Below, one piece after another: positions 8,868-18,655 of a DNA stretch of 64,000 nt (its first letter is position 1; each line of letters begins with the position of its first letter). A program made the position numbers and the translations under genes. Under the pieces are notes generated by a model. It saw only the letters and a list, made by a program, of their open reading frames with translations. It had not been told where the DNA came from and ran no database searches. The DNA comes from Streptomyces roseifaciens (GTDB lineage Bacteria; Actinomycetota; Actinomycetes; Streptomycetales; Streptomycetaceae), in assembly GCF_001445655.1 (NCBI RefSeq), contig NZ_LNBE01000008.1, forward strand, positions 1 to 64,000, given 5' to 3'.

Positions 8868-11294
8868 ATGGATGCGCATGATCTGCTGCGGTTAGTGAGG
8901 ACGGTCCGTACGGCGCGGGGGGTACGGTCCCTGCGGTCGGCGCTGCGGCGGCGGAGCGCGGACAGAGCGGGGCTGCCGCGGCCGGGTGCGGAGCGGGCGC
9001 GGGTGCCGGGTGCGGCGCAGGGGGCGGATCCGCTGCCGGGCGGCGGGGTGGTGCGCTTCGCGCGGTCGTCCCTGCGCGTGCGGGTGGCGGCGGGCGGCGC
9101 GGTGTTCTGCGGCTGGGACGGGGCCGGGCCGGAGCCGTCGTACGCCCTGAACGGGCCGGGGCCCGAGGTCGACGAGCGGGCGGTGCTGGAGCCGGACACC
9201 GACGGCGGCTGGCGGGTGGTGTCGGAGCGCGTGCTGGTGGTGGTGGGCCGGCACGGGACGGTGGAGGTGCGGACGCCCGGGGGCGTGCTGCTGCGGCGTG
9301 ATCTGCCGCCGCGCTGGTGGGAGCCGGTGGATGCGGAGGGGCGTGAGCGGCCGGGGGCCGGTGAGGCGCGGTGGGCGCTGCGGTCGGAGGTGGCGGCGGA
9401 TGCGCGCTTCTTCGGGCTGGGCGGCCGGTCGGCGGGCCCGCGGCTGCGGGACGGCTCGTACCGGCTGTGGAACACCGACCCGGACGGTGCCTTCGTGCCG
9501 GGTGACGATCCGCTGTACATCACGATGCCGGTGCAGCTGGTGGTGGCGGACGCGGGCACGCACCTGGTGTTCCACGACGACTCGTGGGACGGGCGGGTGA
9601 CGCTGGCGGAGGGCGAGGAGGGCGCGGGCTCGGGCCACGACCGGCCGGGCCGCTGCGAGGTGCGGATGGACGGCGGGCCGCTGCGCTACTGGGTGCTGGT
9701 GGGGACGCCGGCGCGGGTGCTGCACGGCTGGGCGTCCCTGACGGGGGCCGCCGCGCTGCCGCCCGCGTGGGCGCTCGGTCACCATCACGCGCGCTGGGGG
9801 TTCGGCAGTGAGCGCGAGGTGCGGCGGGTGGTGGAGGGGTACGCCGAGCGCGGGCTGCCGCTGTCCGCCCTGCACCTGGACATCGACCACTACCGGGGGC
9901 ACCGCGTCTTCACGGTGGACCGGGAGCGGTTCCCCGATCTGCCGGGGCTGGCGGCGGAGCTGCGGGAGAGGGGGGTGCGGCTGGTGTCGATCGTGGATCC
10001 GGCGGTGAAGGCGGAGCCGGGTCAGTGGGTGTTCGACAGCGGGGCGGCGGCCGATGCGTTCGTACGGGATGCGCGGGGGCGCCGGGTGCGGGGGGAGGTG
10101 TGGCCGGGCGAGTCGGTCTACCCCGACTTCACCGATCCGCGGGTGCGCAAGTGGTGGGGCGGGCTCTACGGGGAGCGGCTGGCGCAGGGGTTCTCGGGCG
10201 TGTGGCACGACATGAACGAGCCGGTGTCGTTCGCTCCGTTCGGGGATCCGTCGCTGCCGCTGTCGGCGCGGCACTCGCTGGAGGGCCGCGGCGGCGACCA
10301 CCGGGAGGCTCACAACGTCTACGGCCTGGCCATGGCCCGGGCCGGCTACGAGGCGCTGTGCGAGCTGCGGCCGGGTGAGCGCCCGTTCCTCTTCTCGCGC
10401 TCGGGCTGGGCGGGCATGCAGCGCTACGGCGGTACGTGGTCGGGCGATGTGGCCACGGGCTGGCCGGGGCTGCGGGCGTCGCTGTCGCTGGTGCTGGGGC
10501 TGGGGCTGTGCGGGGTGCCGTACTCGGGCCCGGACGTCGGGGGCTTCTCCGGGTTCCCTTCGCCCGAGCTGTACGTGCGCTGGTTCCAGCTGGGCTCCTA
10601 TCTGCCGCTGTTCCGCACGCATTCGGCGATCACGGCGGGGCGCCGGGAGCCGTGGGAGTTCGGCGGGGAGGCGCTGGAGCACGCCGGAGCGGCGCTGCGG
10701 GAGCGGATGCGGCTGCTGCCGTACTTCGTGACGCTCGCGCACCTGGCGCGGCGCACGGGGGCGCCCTACGTGCGTCCGGTGTGGTGGCGTTCGCCGGAGG
10801 ACCGTGCGCTGCGGGACTGCGAGGACGCGTTCCTGCTGGGCGATTCGCTGCTGGTGGCGCCGGTGCTGGAGCAGGGGGCGGACCGGCGGGCGGTGCGGCT
10901 GCCGCGCGGGCTGTGGTACGACACGGCGACGGGCAAGGCGTACGAGGGGCCGGGGCAGGTGCTGCTGGACGCGCCGCTGTCGCGGATCCCGGTGCTGGCG
11001 CGGGCGGGTTCGGTGATTCCGGTGCAGAGGACCGCGGAGAGCGCTTCCGGTCCGTCCGGGCCATCCGGGCTCTCGGGGCTCGCCGGGCTCTCCGGTCCGG
11101 TGGAACTGGAGGTGTGGGCTCCGGCTCCGGGCCGCACGGGCGGCGGTGTGCTGGTCCCGGACGGGGGTGACGGGTGGGAGCCGCAGGAGGCCGTGCGGTT
11201 CACCACGCGCCGGCGGGACGGTGCGGTGGTCGTGGAGCAGGAGGGTGCGGAGGAGGTGGGGTATCCGGTCCGCGTGCGGGGAGAGGGCGCGTGA
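8868..11294 (+). CDS. GH31 alpha-glucosidase-type glycosidase
   Basis: This 808-residue protein hydrolyses alpha-linked glucosides or xylosides. The GH31 nucleophile is Asp448 in the signature WHDMNEPVSF. The family's second conserved region FLFSRSGWAGMQRYGGTWSGD and GVPYSGPDVGGFSG follow. There is no signal peptide, so it probably acts in the cytoplasm. Near the C-terminus (DNA 11040-11100) there is a collagen-like run of SGP/SGL repeats that looks like a local expansion. Codon 9 is TTA (8892-8894), the rare leucine codon read by the bldA tRNA, so translation may be limited to late growth. The ATG at 8868 has only a weak ribosome binding site. Confidence 0.92.
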   Translation: MDAHDLLRLVRTVRTARGVRSLRSALRRRSADRAGLPRPGAERARVPGAAQGADPLPGGGVVRFARSSLRVRVAAGGAVFCGWDGAGPEPSYALNGPGPEVDERAVLEPDTDGGWRVVSERVLVVVGRHGTVEVRTPGGVLLRRDLPPRWWEPVDAEGRERPGAGEARWALRSEVAADARFFGLGGRSAGPRLRDGSYRLWNTDPDGAFVPGDDPLYITMPVQLVVADAGTHLVFHDDSWDGRVTLAEGEEGAGSGHDRPGRCEVRMDGGPLRYWVLVGTPARVLHGWASLTGAAALPPAWALGHHHARWGFGSEREVRRVVEGYAERGLPLSALHLDIDHYRGHRVFTVDRERFPDLPGLAAELRERGVRLVSIVDPAVKAEPGQWVFDSGAAADAFVRDARGRRVRGEVWPGESVYPDFTDPRVRKWWGGLYGERLAQGFSGVWHDMNEPVSFAPFGDPSLPLSARHSLEGRGGDHREAHNVYGLAMARAGYEALCELRPGERPFLFSRSGWAGMQRYGGTWSGDVATGWPGLRASLSLVLGLGLCGVPYSGPDVGGFSGFPSPELYVRWFQLGSYLPLFRTHSAITAGRREPWEFGGEALEHAGAALRERMRLLPYFVTLAHLARRTGAPYVRPVWWRSPEDRALRDCEDAFLLGDSLLVAPVLEQGADRRAVRLPRGLWYDTATGKAYEGPGQVLLDAPLSRIPVLARAGSVIPVQRTAESASGPSGPSGLSGLAGLSGPVELEVWAPAPGRTGGGVLVPDGGDGWEPQEAVRFTTRRRDGAVVVEQEGAEEVGYPVRVRGEGA

Positions 11295-11372
11295 TGCAGC
11301 GAAGGGGAGCGCAGTGAAGTGAGAGGGCGGGCGCCCTTCCCCGGGGGCCCGCCCGGCTGCTATCCGGTTGGC

Positions 11373-12191
11373 ATGAGCAGACCCCGATTCCGGGCCGTCC
11401 TGCGGGCCTTCGTCCTGCCCGCCGCGGCCCTCCTGACACTCCTGTCCCTTCCGGCCGCCGCGCCGCCGGCGCAGGCCGCCTCCCCGGAGCCGCGCCCGCC
11501 CCGCGGGTTCGTGGCCCTCGCCGACGTGGATCCGACGATCCTGCAGGAGATGCGGTACGTGACCGTGCACAACTTCACGGCCCACCGCGTCGACGGCTAC
11601 CTGCGCCCCATGTGCGTCCTGACGCGGGAGGCCGCCGACGCCCTGCACCGGGCGCAGCGCTCGCTGCTGCGCCGGGGCTACGGGCTGAAGGTGTACGACT
11701 GCTACCGGCCGCAGCGGGCGGTGAACGACTTCGTGGAGTGGGCGAAGGACCTCGCGGACACCCGGATGAAGGCGGAGTTCTACCCGCGCGTGGAGAAGAC
11801 CCGGCTGTTCGAGGACGGGTACATCGCGGCGAAGTCCGGGCACAGCCGGGGCAGCACGCTGGACGTGACGATAGTGAAGCTGCCGGCCTGGCCGACGCGG
11901 CCGTACGTGCCCGGGGAGCCGCTCGTGCCGTGCTACGCGCCGCGGGGGCAGCGCTTCCCCGACAACTCCGTGGACATGGGCACGGGCTTCGACTGCTTCG
12001 ACACCCTGTCGCACACCCTGGACCCGCGGATCACGGGCGTGCAGCGGGCGAACCGGCTGCTGCTGAAGTCGGCGCTGGAGCGGGAGGGGTTCGTCAATCT
12101 GCCGGAGGAGTGGTGGCACTACACCTTCAAGCCGGAGCCGTTCCCCGACACGTACTTCGACTTCCCCGTGCTGCGCCGCCCGGCGCCGTGA
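11373..12191 (+). CDS. Secreted D-alanyl-D-alanine dipeptidase, VanX-like (M15)
   Basis: This 272-residue exported zinc peptidase belongs to the M15D family, which cleaves D-Ala-D-Ala or related dipeptides. A signal peptide is clear: basic N-terminus, hydrophobic core and AQA cleavage site near residue 35. The zinc site appears as SGHSRGSTLDVT (His and Asp ligands) and EEWWHYTF (catalytic Glu and third His). The ATG at 11373 gives the complete signal peptide, and the upstream ATG at 11319 does not. Because it is secreted and no vanHA genes are adjacent, a role in peptidoglycan turnover is more likely than glycopeptide resistance. Confidence 0.9.
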   Translation: MSRPRFRAVLRAFVLPAAALLTLLSLPAAAPPAQAASPEPRPPRGFVALADVDPTILQEMRYVTVHNFTAHRVDGYLRPMCVLTREAADALHRAQRSLLRRGYGLKVYDCYRPQRAVNDFVEWAKDLADTRMKAEFYPRVEKTRLFEDGYIAAKSGHSRGSTLDVTIVKLPAWPTRPYVPGEPLVPCYAPRGQRFPDNSVDMGTGFDCFDTLSHTLDPRITGVQRANRLLLKSALEREGFVNLPEEWWHYTFKPEPFPDTYFDFPVLRRPAP

Positions 12192-12243
12192 TGCTCCGCG
12201 CCGTGATGCTCCGCACCTGAGTACCCAGGACCGTGATGCTCCG
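12186..12243. repeat. Short direct repeat CCGTGATGCTCCG (three copies)
   Basis: Identical 13-bp copies lie at 12186-12198, 12201-12213 and 12231-12243, just after the dipeptidase stop codon and upstream of glpK. This may be a slippage product. No function is apparent. Confidence 0.6.
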
Positions 12244-12323
12244 GGCTGCTTGACGCTCCGTCACGGCGGGAGAACACTTCCCGTCCTGACAGGTCCGGAC
12301 AGGTTCCGAGGTCAGGAGACGCC

Positions 12324-13847
12324 ATGACGGGTCCGTACGTCGCCGCGATCGACCAGGGCACCACCTCCAGCCGCTGCATCGTCTTCGACCGGGACGGCCG
12401 GCCCGTCGGCGCGGACCAGCGCGAGCACCGGCAGATCTTCCCCAAGCCGGGCTGGGTGGAGCACGACGCCGCCGAGATCTGGGCGAAGGTGCAGGCGGTG
12501 GTGGCGGGTGCGCTGGCCGCGGCGGGCCTGGAGGCCGGCGGGCTGAGCGGCCTGGGCATCACCAACCAGCGCGAGACGACGGTCCTGTGGGACCGCTCGA
12601 CGGGCAAGCCGGTGCACAACGCCGTCGTCTGGCAGGACACCCGCACGGATGGACTCTGCCGCGAGCTGGGCGGCACGGACGGGCAGGACCGGTTCCGGGC
12701 GGCGACGGGCCTGCCGCTGGCGAGCTACTTCTCCGGCCCCAAGGTCGCCTGGCTGCTGGAGCACGTGCCGGGGCTGCGGCGGCGTGCCGAGAACGGCGAG
12801 ATAGCGTTCGGCACGGTCGACTCCTGGCTGATCTGGAACCTGACGGGCGGTCCGGACGGCGGGGTGCACGTCACGGACGTGACGAACGCGTCGCGCACCC
12901 TGCTGATGGATCTCGGCACGCTCCAGTGGGACGCCGGGATCCTGGCCGCGATGGGCGTCCCCGAGGCGGTGCTGCCGGAGATCCGGTCCTCCTGCGAGGT
13001 GTACGGGAGGGCCGTGGGGCCGCTGGCCGGGGTGCCGGTGGCGGCGGCGCTCGGCGACCAGCAGGCCGCGGTGTTCGGGCAGACCTGCTACGGGGTGGGC
13101 GAGGCCAAGAACACCTACGGCACGGGCAGCTTCCTGCTGCTGAACACCGGGACGCGGCCCGTGCCGTCCAAGAACGGCCTGCTGACGACGGTGGGCTACC
13201 GGCTGGGCGGCGAGCCGGCCGTCTACTGCCTGGAGGGGTCGATCGCCGTCACGGGCGCGCTCGTGCAGTGGTTCCGCGACCAGCTGGGGCTGATCCGCTC
13301 GGCCGACGAGATCGAGGCGCTGGCGGCGAGCGTCCCCGACAACGGCGGCGCGTACATCGTGCCCGCCTTCTCCGGCCTGTACGCGCCGTACTGGCGCTCG
13401 GACGCCCGCGGCGTGATCACCGGGCTGACCGGCTACGTGAAGCGGGCGCACCTGGCCCGGGCGGTGCTGGAGGCCACGAGCTGGCAGACGCGGGAGGTGG
13501 TGGACGCGATGTTCCAGGACTCCGGCGTGCGGATCAGCTCGCTGAAGGTGGACGGCGGGATGACGGCCAACGGGCTGCTGATGCAGCACCAGGCCGACGT
13601 GCTGGGCGTGCCGGTGATCCGGCCGGTGGTCTCCGAGACCACGAGCCTGGGCGCGGCGTACGCGGCGGGTCTCGCGACCGGCGTGTGGCGCGATCCGGAC
13701 GAGCTGCGGGCGCACTGGCAGCGGGACGCGGAGTGGACGCCCCGGCGGGCGCCGGAGGAGCGGGAGGCCGAGTACCGGGTGTGGCGCAAGGCGGTGGAGC
13801 GGAGCTTCGGCTGGGTGGAGCCGCCCGCTCAGGGCGAGCCGGCCTAG
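12324..13847 (+). CDS. glpK: Glycerol kinase
   Basis: This 507-residue FGGY-family kinase converts glycerol to glycerol-3-phosphate with ATP. The N-terminal ATP motif [16 protein letters not shown] is present. So are the glycerol-binding segment [10 protein letters not shown] with VVWQDTR and the C-terminal [11 protein letters not shown] and [12 protein letters not shown] motifs. AGGAG precedes the ATG at 12324. Neither the glycerol facilitator glpF nor glycerol-3-phosphate dehydrogenase glpD is adjacent, so this may be the second, orphan kinase seen in some Streptomyces. Its stop overlaps the stop of the converging cvnD by 4 bp. Confidence 0.96.
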   Translation: MTGPYVAAIDQGTTSSRCIVFDRDGRPVGADQREHRQIFPKPGWVEHDAAEIWAKVQAVVAGALAAAGLEAGGLSGLGITNQRETTVLWDRSTGKPVHNAVVWQDTRTDGLCRELGGTDGQDRFRAATGLPLASYFSGPKVAWLLEHVPGLRRRAENGEIAFGTVDSWLIWNLTGGPDGGVHVTDVTNASRTLLMDLGTLQWDAGILAAMGVPEAVLPEIRSSCEVYGRAVGPLAGVPVAAALGDQQAAVFGQTCYGVGEAKNTYGTGSFLLLNTGTRPVPSKNGLLTTVGYRLGGEPAVYCLEGSIAVTGALVQWFRDQLGLIRSADEIEALAASVPDNGGAYIVPAFSGLYAPYWRSDARGVITGLTGYVKRAHLARAVLEATSWQTREVVDAMFQDSGVRISSLKVDGGMTANGLLMQHQADVLGVPVIRPVVSETTSLGAAYAAGLATGVWRDPDELRAHWQRDAEWTPRRAPEEREAEYRVWRKAVERSFGWVEPPAQGEPA

Positions 13848-14443
13848 CCCGCCTGCTGGGCGAGCGCGGTGAACCGCTGCTGCACCACGGACACCAGCAC
13901 CCCCTTCACCGACTCCTTCTCCCGTGCGTCGCACAGGATCACCGGGACGCCCGGGTCGAGGTCGAGGGCGTCGCGGACGTCCTCCTCGGGGTAGCGCTCG
14001 GCGCCGTCGAAGCAGTTGACGGCGAGGGTGAAGGGGATGCCGCGGCGTTCGAAGTAGTCGACGGCGGCGAAGCAGTCCTGCAGCCGCCGGGTGTCGGCGA
14101 GGACGACGGCGCCGAGCGCGCCGCGGGCCAGTTCGTCCCACAGGAACCAGAAGCGGTCCTGGCCGGGGGTGCCGAAGAGGTAGAGGACCAGGTCGTCGCG
14201 GAGGGTGATGCGGCCGAAGTCCATGGCGACGGTGGTGGTGCGCTTGCCCTCCACGCCGGAGGTGTCGTCGACGGGCCGGCCCGCCTCGGTGAGCAGCTCC
14301 TCCGTGCGCAGCGGCCGGATCTCGCTGACCGCGCCGACGAGGGTGGTCTTGCCGGCCCCGAAGCCCCCGGCGACCAGGAGCTTGAGGGCCACCGGGGCCG
14401 TCGCGGAGCGCGTGCGGCCGCGGTCGGAGCGCAGGGACCTCAT
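13844..14443 (-). CDS. cvnD: Conservon GTPase CvnD
   Basis: This 199-residue Ras-like GTPase is the last member of a conservon. The P-loop GGFGAGKTT is at residues 26-34. GTPGQDRF is the G3 region, and NCFD is the G4-like motif, altered from NKxD as in other CvnD proteins. In conservons, CvnA, CvnB, CvnC and CvnD form a membrane-associated signalling complex. GGAGG precedes the ATG at 14443. A 191-bp gap separates it from cvnC, whereas the upstream three genes are translationally coupled, so cvnD may have its own promoter. Confidence 0.93.
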   Translation of the reverse strand: MRSLRSDRGRTRSATAPVALKLLVAGGFGAGKTTLVGAVSEIRPLRTEELLTEAGRPVDDTSGVEGKRTTTVAMDFGRITLRDDLVLYLFGTPGQDRFWFLWDELARGALGAVVLADTRRLQDCFAAVDYFERRGIPFTLAVNCFDGAERYPEEDVRDALDLDPGVPVILCDAREKESVKGVLVSVVQQRFTALAQQAG

Positions 14444-14634
14444 GGTTGTTCGTCCTCCGGTCGTGGGGGCGTTCGCGGTGTCCCGCTCCCCCGGTGGAAG
14501 GTGATCGTTCTGTAGAGACCATGGTCACGACAAGTCTCTTCCGGTGCGCGGGCCCCGGGCGGGCCGGGCCGGGGCCCGTACGCCGCGCCCGGAACGCCCG
14601 TAGGCGATGCCGGGAGCCGCCCGTGCACCGCGTC

Positions 14635-15063
14635 TCAGAGGGCCCGCAGCGCGTCGATCACCTCGCGCAGAATGCTTTCGTCGGGCAGTTCGGCCGGGGG
14701 CACCGGACGGGTGACCCGGACGAGCCCGGAGTCGAGCAGGTCGCCGACGAGCACCCGCACCACGCCGACGGGCAGGTCGAGCCCCGCGGCCAGCTCCGCG
14801 ACCGAGCGCGGCATGTCCCGGGTGAGCTCCGCTATGTCGAGGTGTTCCGGGGACAGCGTCTGGTCGGCGAGGGCGTGGGCGGCTCCGGGGTGCTCCGCCG
14901 GGTCCTCGGCGACGACGACCGCGATGAGGTCGAGGCCGGCGCCGTCCGCGCTGCGGGTGCGCCCGCGGGTCATGGCGTACGGGCGGACCACCGGGCCCGC
15001 CGCGTCGTCGTACCAGCGCACGTCCCCGTCGCCGGAGCCGTCCCCGGTCAGGCCGGCGGTCAC
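14635..15063 (-). CDS. cvnC: Conservon protein CvnC (DUF742)
   Basis: This 142-residue DUF742 protein has the family's PYAMTRGRT motif and a winged-helix-like C-terminal half (DLPVGVVRVLVGDLLDSGLV). It is the third member of the conservon and is thought to bind its partner proteins. The GTG start at 15063 overlaps the cvnB stop (GTGA), indicating coupled translation. Confidence 0.92.
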   Translation of the reverse strand: MTAGLTGDGSGDGDVRWYDDAAGPVVRPYAMTRGRTRSADGAGLDLIAVVVAEDPAEHPGAAHALADQTLSPEHLDIAELTRDMPRSVAELAAGLDLPVGVVRVLVGDLLDSGLVRVTRPVPPAELPDESILREVIDALRAL

Positions 15064-15515
15064 CCGTCGGCGGCTACGCCGGTGCGCGGAGCGGTGGCCA
15101 GGTGCGCGCCCACCCGCTTGACGAGCAGCGTCATCTCGTAGGCGACCTGGCCTATGTCGGAGTCGGCGTCGGCGAGCACGGCCAGACAGGTGCCGTCGCC
15201 GGCGGCGGTGACGAAGAGGAAGGCCTCGTCCAGCTCGACGACGGTCTGGCGGACCTTGCCCGCGTCGAAGTGGCGGCCGACGCCCTTGGCGAGGCTGTGG
15301 AAGCCGGAGGCCACGGCCGCCAGGTGCTCGCCGTCCTCGCGCGAGAGGTCCTTGGAGGTCCCGGTCGCCAGCCCGTCCCCGGAGAGCACGAGCGCCTTGC
15401 GGATGCTGCCGACGCGCTCGACGAGTTCGTCGAGGAGCCAGTTCAGCTCGCCCGTGCCGGCCGGTGCGCCGTCCGCTGCGGTGGTTGTCCCGTTCTCGGC
15501 CTTCGGTGCGGTCAT
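15060..15515 (-). CDS. cvnB: Conservon roadblock/LC7 protein CvnB
   Basis: This 151-residue protein carries a roadblock/LC7 domain (LNWLLDELVERVGSIRKALV, followed by DGLATG). It resembles MglB-type regulators of small GTPases and is expected to act on CvnD. GAGGGGGA precedes the ATG at 15515. Its start overlaps the cvnA stop by 4 bp (ATGA). Confidence 0.93.
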   Translation of the reverse strand: MTAPKAENGTTTAADGAPAGTGELNWLLDELVERVGSIRKALVLSGDGLATGTSKDLSREDGEHLAAVASGFHSLAKGVGRHFDAGKVRQTVVELDEAFLFVTAAGDGTCLAVLADADSDIGQVAYEMTLLVKRVGAHLATAPRTGVAADG

Positions 15516-17959
15516 CGACCGTCCCCCTCAGATGTGGTTCCTGGTGCGGTTTTTCTCGGTGGTCTGTTCGGTGCGTCCGCCTCATTGTGCTCCCGGCCGC
15601 GCTGCCATCCGCGCTGGAGGGCGGCCATCCTGGACCGCACCTCGTCGGCGTCGCGCTCGGGTTCCGGACCGGCGGGGTCCGGGTCGGCGGGCCCGCTGTG
15701 GGTGCGGGTGGCCGCCGCGTCCTGCTTGAGCTGGGGGGCGAGGCTCGCCTGGCGTACGCGCCTGGGCAGCCCGCCGGGGGGCGTCCGCTCGGCCCCGGGC
15801 CTCTCCGGGCGGTCCGCCGGGGCGGAGGCCGGGCCGGCGGCCGGCGCGGAGGGCCTGCGGCGCGGCAGCGGGAGCGGCGCGTCGCCCGCCTGGTGGTGCT
15901 CCTCGCCCTCGTCCGGGCGCGGTTCGAACGGGCAGAGCACGGGGTCGTCGGCCGGTGCGCCGGCGGACGCGGGGAGCCGTTCGCGGGAGAGTCCGGCCCG
16001 CGCCGGCGGCACCGGGGCCCGGCCCTTGGTGAGCGTCTGCTCGCCCGTGTCCTCGTCCCCGGACCGGGGGTCGGTCTCGGTGAGCAGGTCCAGGGGGATG
16101 AGGACGACGGCAGTGGTCCCGCCGTACGGGGAGGTCTGGAGCGAGACGCGCACGTCGTGGCGGCGGGCGAGCCGGCTGACGACGAACAGCCCGAGCCGGT
16201 CGGTGTCGGAGAGCTCGAACTCGGGGGTCTCGGCGAGCCGGAGGTTGGCCTCCAGCAGGGCGTCCGGGGACATGCCGAGGCCCCGGTCGTGGATCTCCAG
16301 GGTGAAGCCGTTGGCGACGCGCTGGCCGTGCACCTGCACGGCGGTGTGCGGCGGGGAGAAGACGGTGGCGTTCTCCAGGAGTTCGGCGACGAGGTGGGTG
16401 AGGTCGCCGACGGCGGGGCCGCGCACGGCCAGCCGGGGCAGGCGGCGCACCTCGATCCGTTCGTAGGCCTCGACCTCGGCGACGGCGCCGCGGACGACGT
16501 CCATGAGGCGGACGGGCTTGCGCCACTGCCGGGCGGGGGCCGCGCCGGAGAGGATCACCAGACCCTCGGCGTGGCGGCGCATGCGGGTGGTGAGGTGGTC
16601 GAGGCGGAAGAGGTCGGCGAGCTCCTCGGTGTCCTCGGTGCGGCGCTCCATGGCGTCGAGGAGGGTGAGCTGACGGTGCAGCAGGACCTGGCTGCGGCGG
16701 GCGAGGTTGACGAAGACGTCGGCTACGCCGCGGCGCATCTCGGCCTGTTTGACGGCGGCCTCGACGGCGGCCCGCTGCAGCGTGTCGAGGGCCTTGCCGA
16801 CCTGGCCGAGCTCGTCGGGCCCGAACTCCCGCGGCGGGGCCTCGGCGGCGAGGTCGATCCGCTCGCCCGCGGCCAGGCGGCGCATGACGGCGGGCAGCCG
16901 CACGCCGGAGGCCTCGTGGGCCTCCTTGCGCAGCCGGCGCAGGTCCCGCACCAGGCCGCGGCCGATGCGCAGGGAGATGACGAGGGAGCAGACGAGCGCG
17001 GCGGCGCCCAGGACGCCGGCGACGGCGGCCTTGGTCAGGACGCGGACGGCGATCGGCTCGACGCGGTCCGCGTAGCGGTCGGTGGCCTCGGTGTTCATCC
17101 GGGCGAGCTCGTCGAGCACGGCGCCGGCGGCCCGCTCCCAGCGCATCGGGTCGATGGTCTGCGGGGCGCGGGAGGAGCCGGCGAGGATCGCGGTGTCCTC
17201 GGCCGCGCGCAGGGCGTGCGGGCCGGCGCCGCGCCAGTACTCCTCGAAGATCTTCTGGTCGCCGGCGGGCAGCACGGAGAGGTTGGTGCTGTAGAGGATC
17301 TGCCGCTCGGCGACGCGGTCGGAGACGGCCCGCAGGTCCTGGCGGCTCATGGTGCCGGTGGTGAGGGCGGCGGCGAGGAGGGCGTCCTCGCGGGCGAGCG
17401 CCTCGCGGGCGCGGGCCACGCCGATGAGGGCGCGGGCCTGCTTGTCCATCTCGGCGTCCTCGAAGGCGCCGAGGCTGCCGAGGAAGGCGTAGTAGGGCTC
17501 CACCAGGTCGTTGTAGGCCTGGAAGGCGCCGTGGCGGCTGATGCCGCCGGCCCCGACCTTGCCGCGCAGGACCTCGAGGTCGCCCAGGGCCTTCTCGATG
17601 CGCCGGTGGCGGACGTCGGTGGCGGGGCTCATGTCGTCGCGGACCTTGCCGGCGCCGCGGCGGAAGCCGGCGGCCGCCTTGTCGGTGGCGTCCTGCTGCT
17701 CGCGCAGGACGGCGAGGTTGTCGGCGCGGCGCGGGTCGGCGAGGTGGACGAGGGTCTGGCGGCGTTCCTTCTGCAGCGCGCGGACGAGCTCCTCGGCGGG
17801 CAGGCCCGCGGTGCGGATGGCCTCGGCGGCGGAGAGCAGCCGGGCGGCCTCCGTGCCGGTGATGACGGTGGCGAAGACCCACAGGCCCGTGAGGGACACC
17901 AGCGGCACCAGCAGCAGCGCCACGATCTTCCGGCGGATCGATTTCCCGCGAAAGCGCAT
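15512..17959 (-). CDS. cvnA: Conservon sensor kinase-like protein CvnA
   Basis: This 815-residue membrane sensor has a transmembrane helix near residues 10-30, a large extracytoplasmic nitrate-sensor-like helical domain, a second membrane helix near 320-345, a HAMP region, and a histidine kinase-type ATPase domain (VAELLENATVFSPPHTAV, then HDRGLGM). The C-terminal 200 residues are a proline/arginine-rich disordered tail. A canonical phosphorylated H-box is not obvious, as is usual in CvnA. ATG 17959 is the natural start because a basic stretch then a membrane helix follow directly. It is the first gene of the coupled cvnABC set. Confidence 0.93.
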   Translation of the reverse strand: MRFRGKSIRRKIVALLLVPLVSLTGLWVFATVITGTEAARLLSAAEAIRTAGLPAEELVRALQKERRQTLVHLADPRRADNLAVLREQQDATDKAAAGFRRGAGKVRDDMSPATDVRHRRIEKALGDLEVLRGKVGAGGISRHGAFQAYNDLVEPYYAFLGSLGAFEDAEMDKQARALIGVARAREALAREDALLAAALTTGTMSRQDLRAVSDRVAERQILYSTNLSVLPAGDQKIFEEYWRGAGPHALRAAEDTAILAGSSRAPQTIDPMRWERAAGAVLDELARMNTEATDRYADRVEPIAVRVLTKAAVAGVLGAAALVCSLVISLRIGRGLVRDLRRLRKEAHEASGVRLPAVMRRLAAGERIDLAAEAPPREFGPDELGQVGKALDTLQRAAVEAAVKQAEMRRGVADVFVNLARRSQVLLHRQLTLLDAMERRTEDTEELADLFRLDHLTTRMRRHAEGLVILSGAAPARQWRKPVRLMDVVRGAVAEVEAYERIEVRRLPRLAVRGPAVGDLTHLVAELLENATVFSPPHTAVQVHGQRVANGFTLEIHDRGLGMSPDALLEANLRLAETPEFELSDTDRLGLFVVSRLARRHDVRVSLQTSPYGGTTAVVLIPLDLLTETDPRSGDEDTGEQTLTKGRAPVPPARAGLSRERLPASAGAPADDPVLCPFEPRPDEGEEHHQAGDAPLPLPRRRPSAPAAGPASAPADRPERPGAERTPPGGLPRRVRQASLAPQLKQDAAATRTHSGPADPDPAGPEPERDADEVRSRMAALQRGWQRGREHNEADAPNRPPRKTAPGTTSEGDGR

Positions 17960-18216
17960 GGCCTCCCCAACGTCAACCCCGCTCTGGTGGGGTGGTGTTC
18001 CGACAACAATGCGGCGTGAGCCTACTACTGCGGGGTACGGGACTCGAAGGCCAGTACGGTGATCGGACCGTCGTGGCGGCCACCCGTATGGCGGTAATTC
18101 CCTGCCCATGGGAACTATCGGGCACCGTCCATCGCTCTTGTGGAGGGAGCCGGACCGGTGCGGCCGGCCTCGGCACGGACGGCGGCGGGGCCGCCGACAC
18201 GAGGGGGTGAGCCGTC

Positions 18217-18570
18217 GTGGAGCGGGTTCATGACGAGCCGTCGCGCCGGGCGCGACCGCCGCTGTGGGTGGAGCAGCCCGCACGCCGGCGCCGGATGCCG
18301 GATCCGGTGCGCACCGCCGCGGTGCGCGCGGTCCTCTTCGTCGCCGTGACGCTGGTGCAGGCGATGGTCGCGGCGCTGTTCGCGTTCGCCGGTTCGTGGC
18401 TGGCCCTGCCGGCGCTGCTGTGCACCCTGGCGAGCGTCGTGGCGACGACCTGGGCGGTGCTGGACGTGTGGGTCACGCGGCAGGTGTGGCGGCAGAGACA
18501 CGGAGTGGTGTCCGTGCCCAGCAGTTCGGCGCGCGCGGGCAGACGGGCGCGGCGCCCCGGCTTCCCCTGA
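18217..18570 (+). CDS. Small two-helix membrane protein
   Basis: This 117-residue protein has two hydrophobic helices (about residues 35-57 and 60-80) flanked by basic residues. It ends in a serine/arginine-rich tail. GAGGGGG lies ahead of the GTG at 18217. It is divergent from the conservon and followed by an EgtD-like methyltransferase. The function is unknown. Confidence 0.7.
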   Translation: MERVHDEPSRRARPPLWVEQPARRRRMPDPVRTAAVRAVLFVAVTLVQAMVAALFAFAGSWLALPALLCTLASVVATTWAVLDVWVTRQVWRQRHGVVSVPSSSARAGRRARRPGFP

Positions 18571-18655
18571 TCGTCAAGCGCCGGGTAGGTTCGGCGGTTG
18601 ACGGTGTCGTACACCGGGCACGGGCGGGCGGACGGGCCATGGGGGGGATGTACGG

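Noticed and set aside
11373..12191. Vancomycin-resistance vanX
   Set aside because: No vanH, vanA or vanRS genes nearby, and the protein has a signal peptide, whereas VanX is cytoplasmic.
12324..13847. A glp operon around glycerol kinase
   Set aside because: No glpF, glpD or GylR-like gene is adjacent. The neighbours are a dipeptidase and a conservon.
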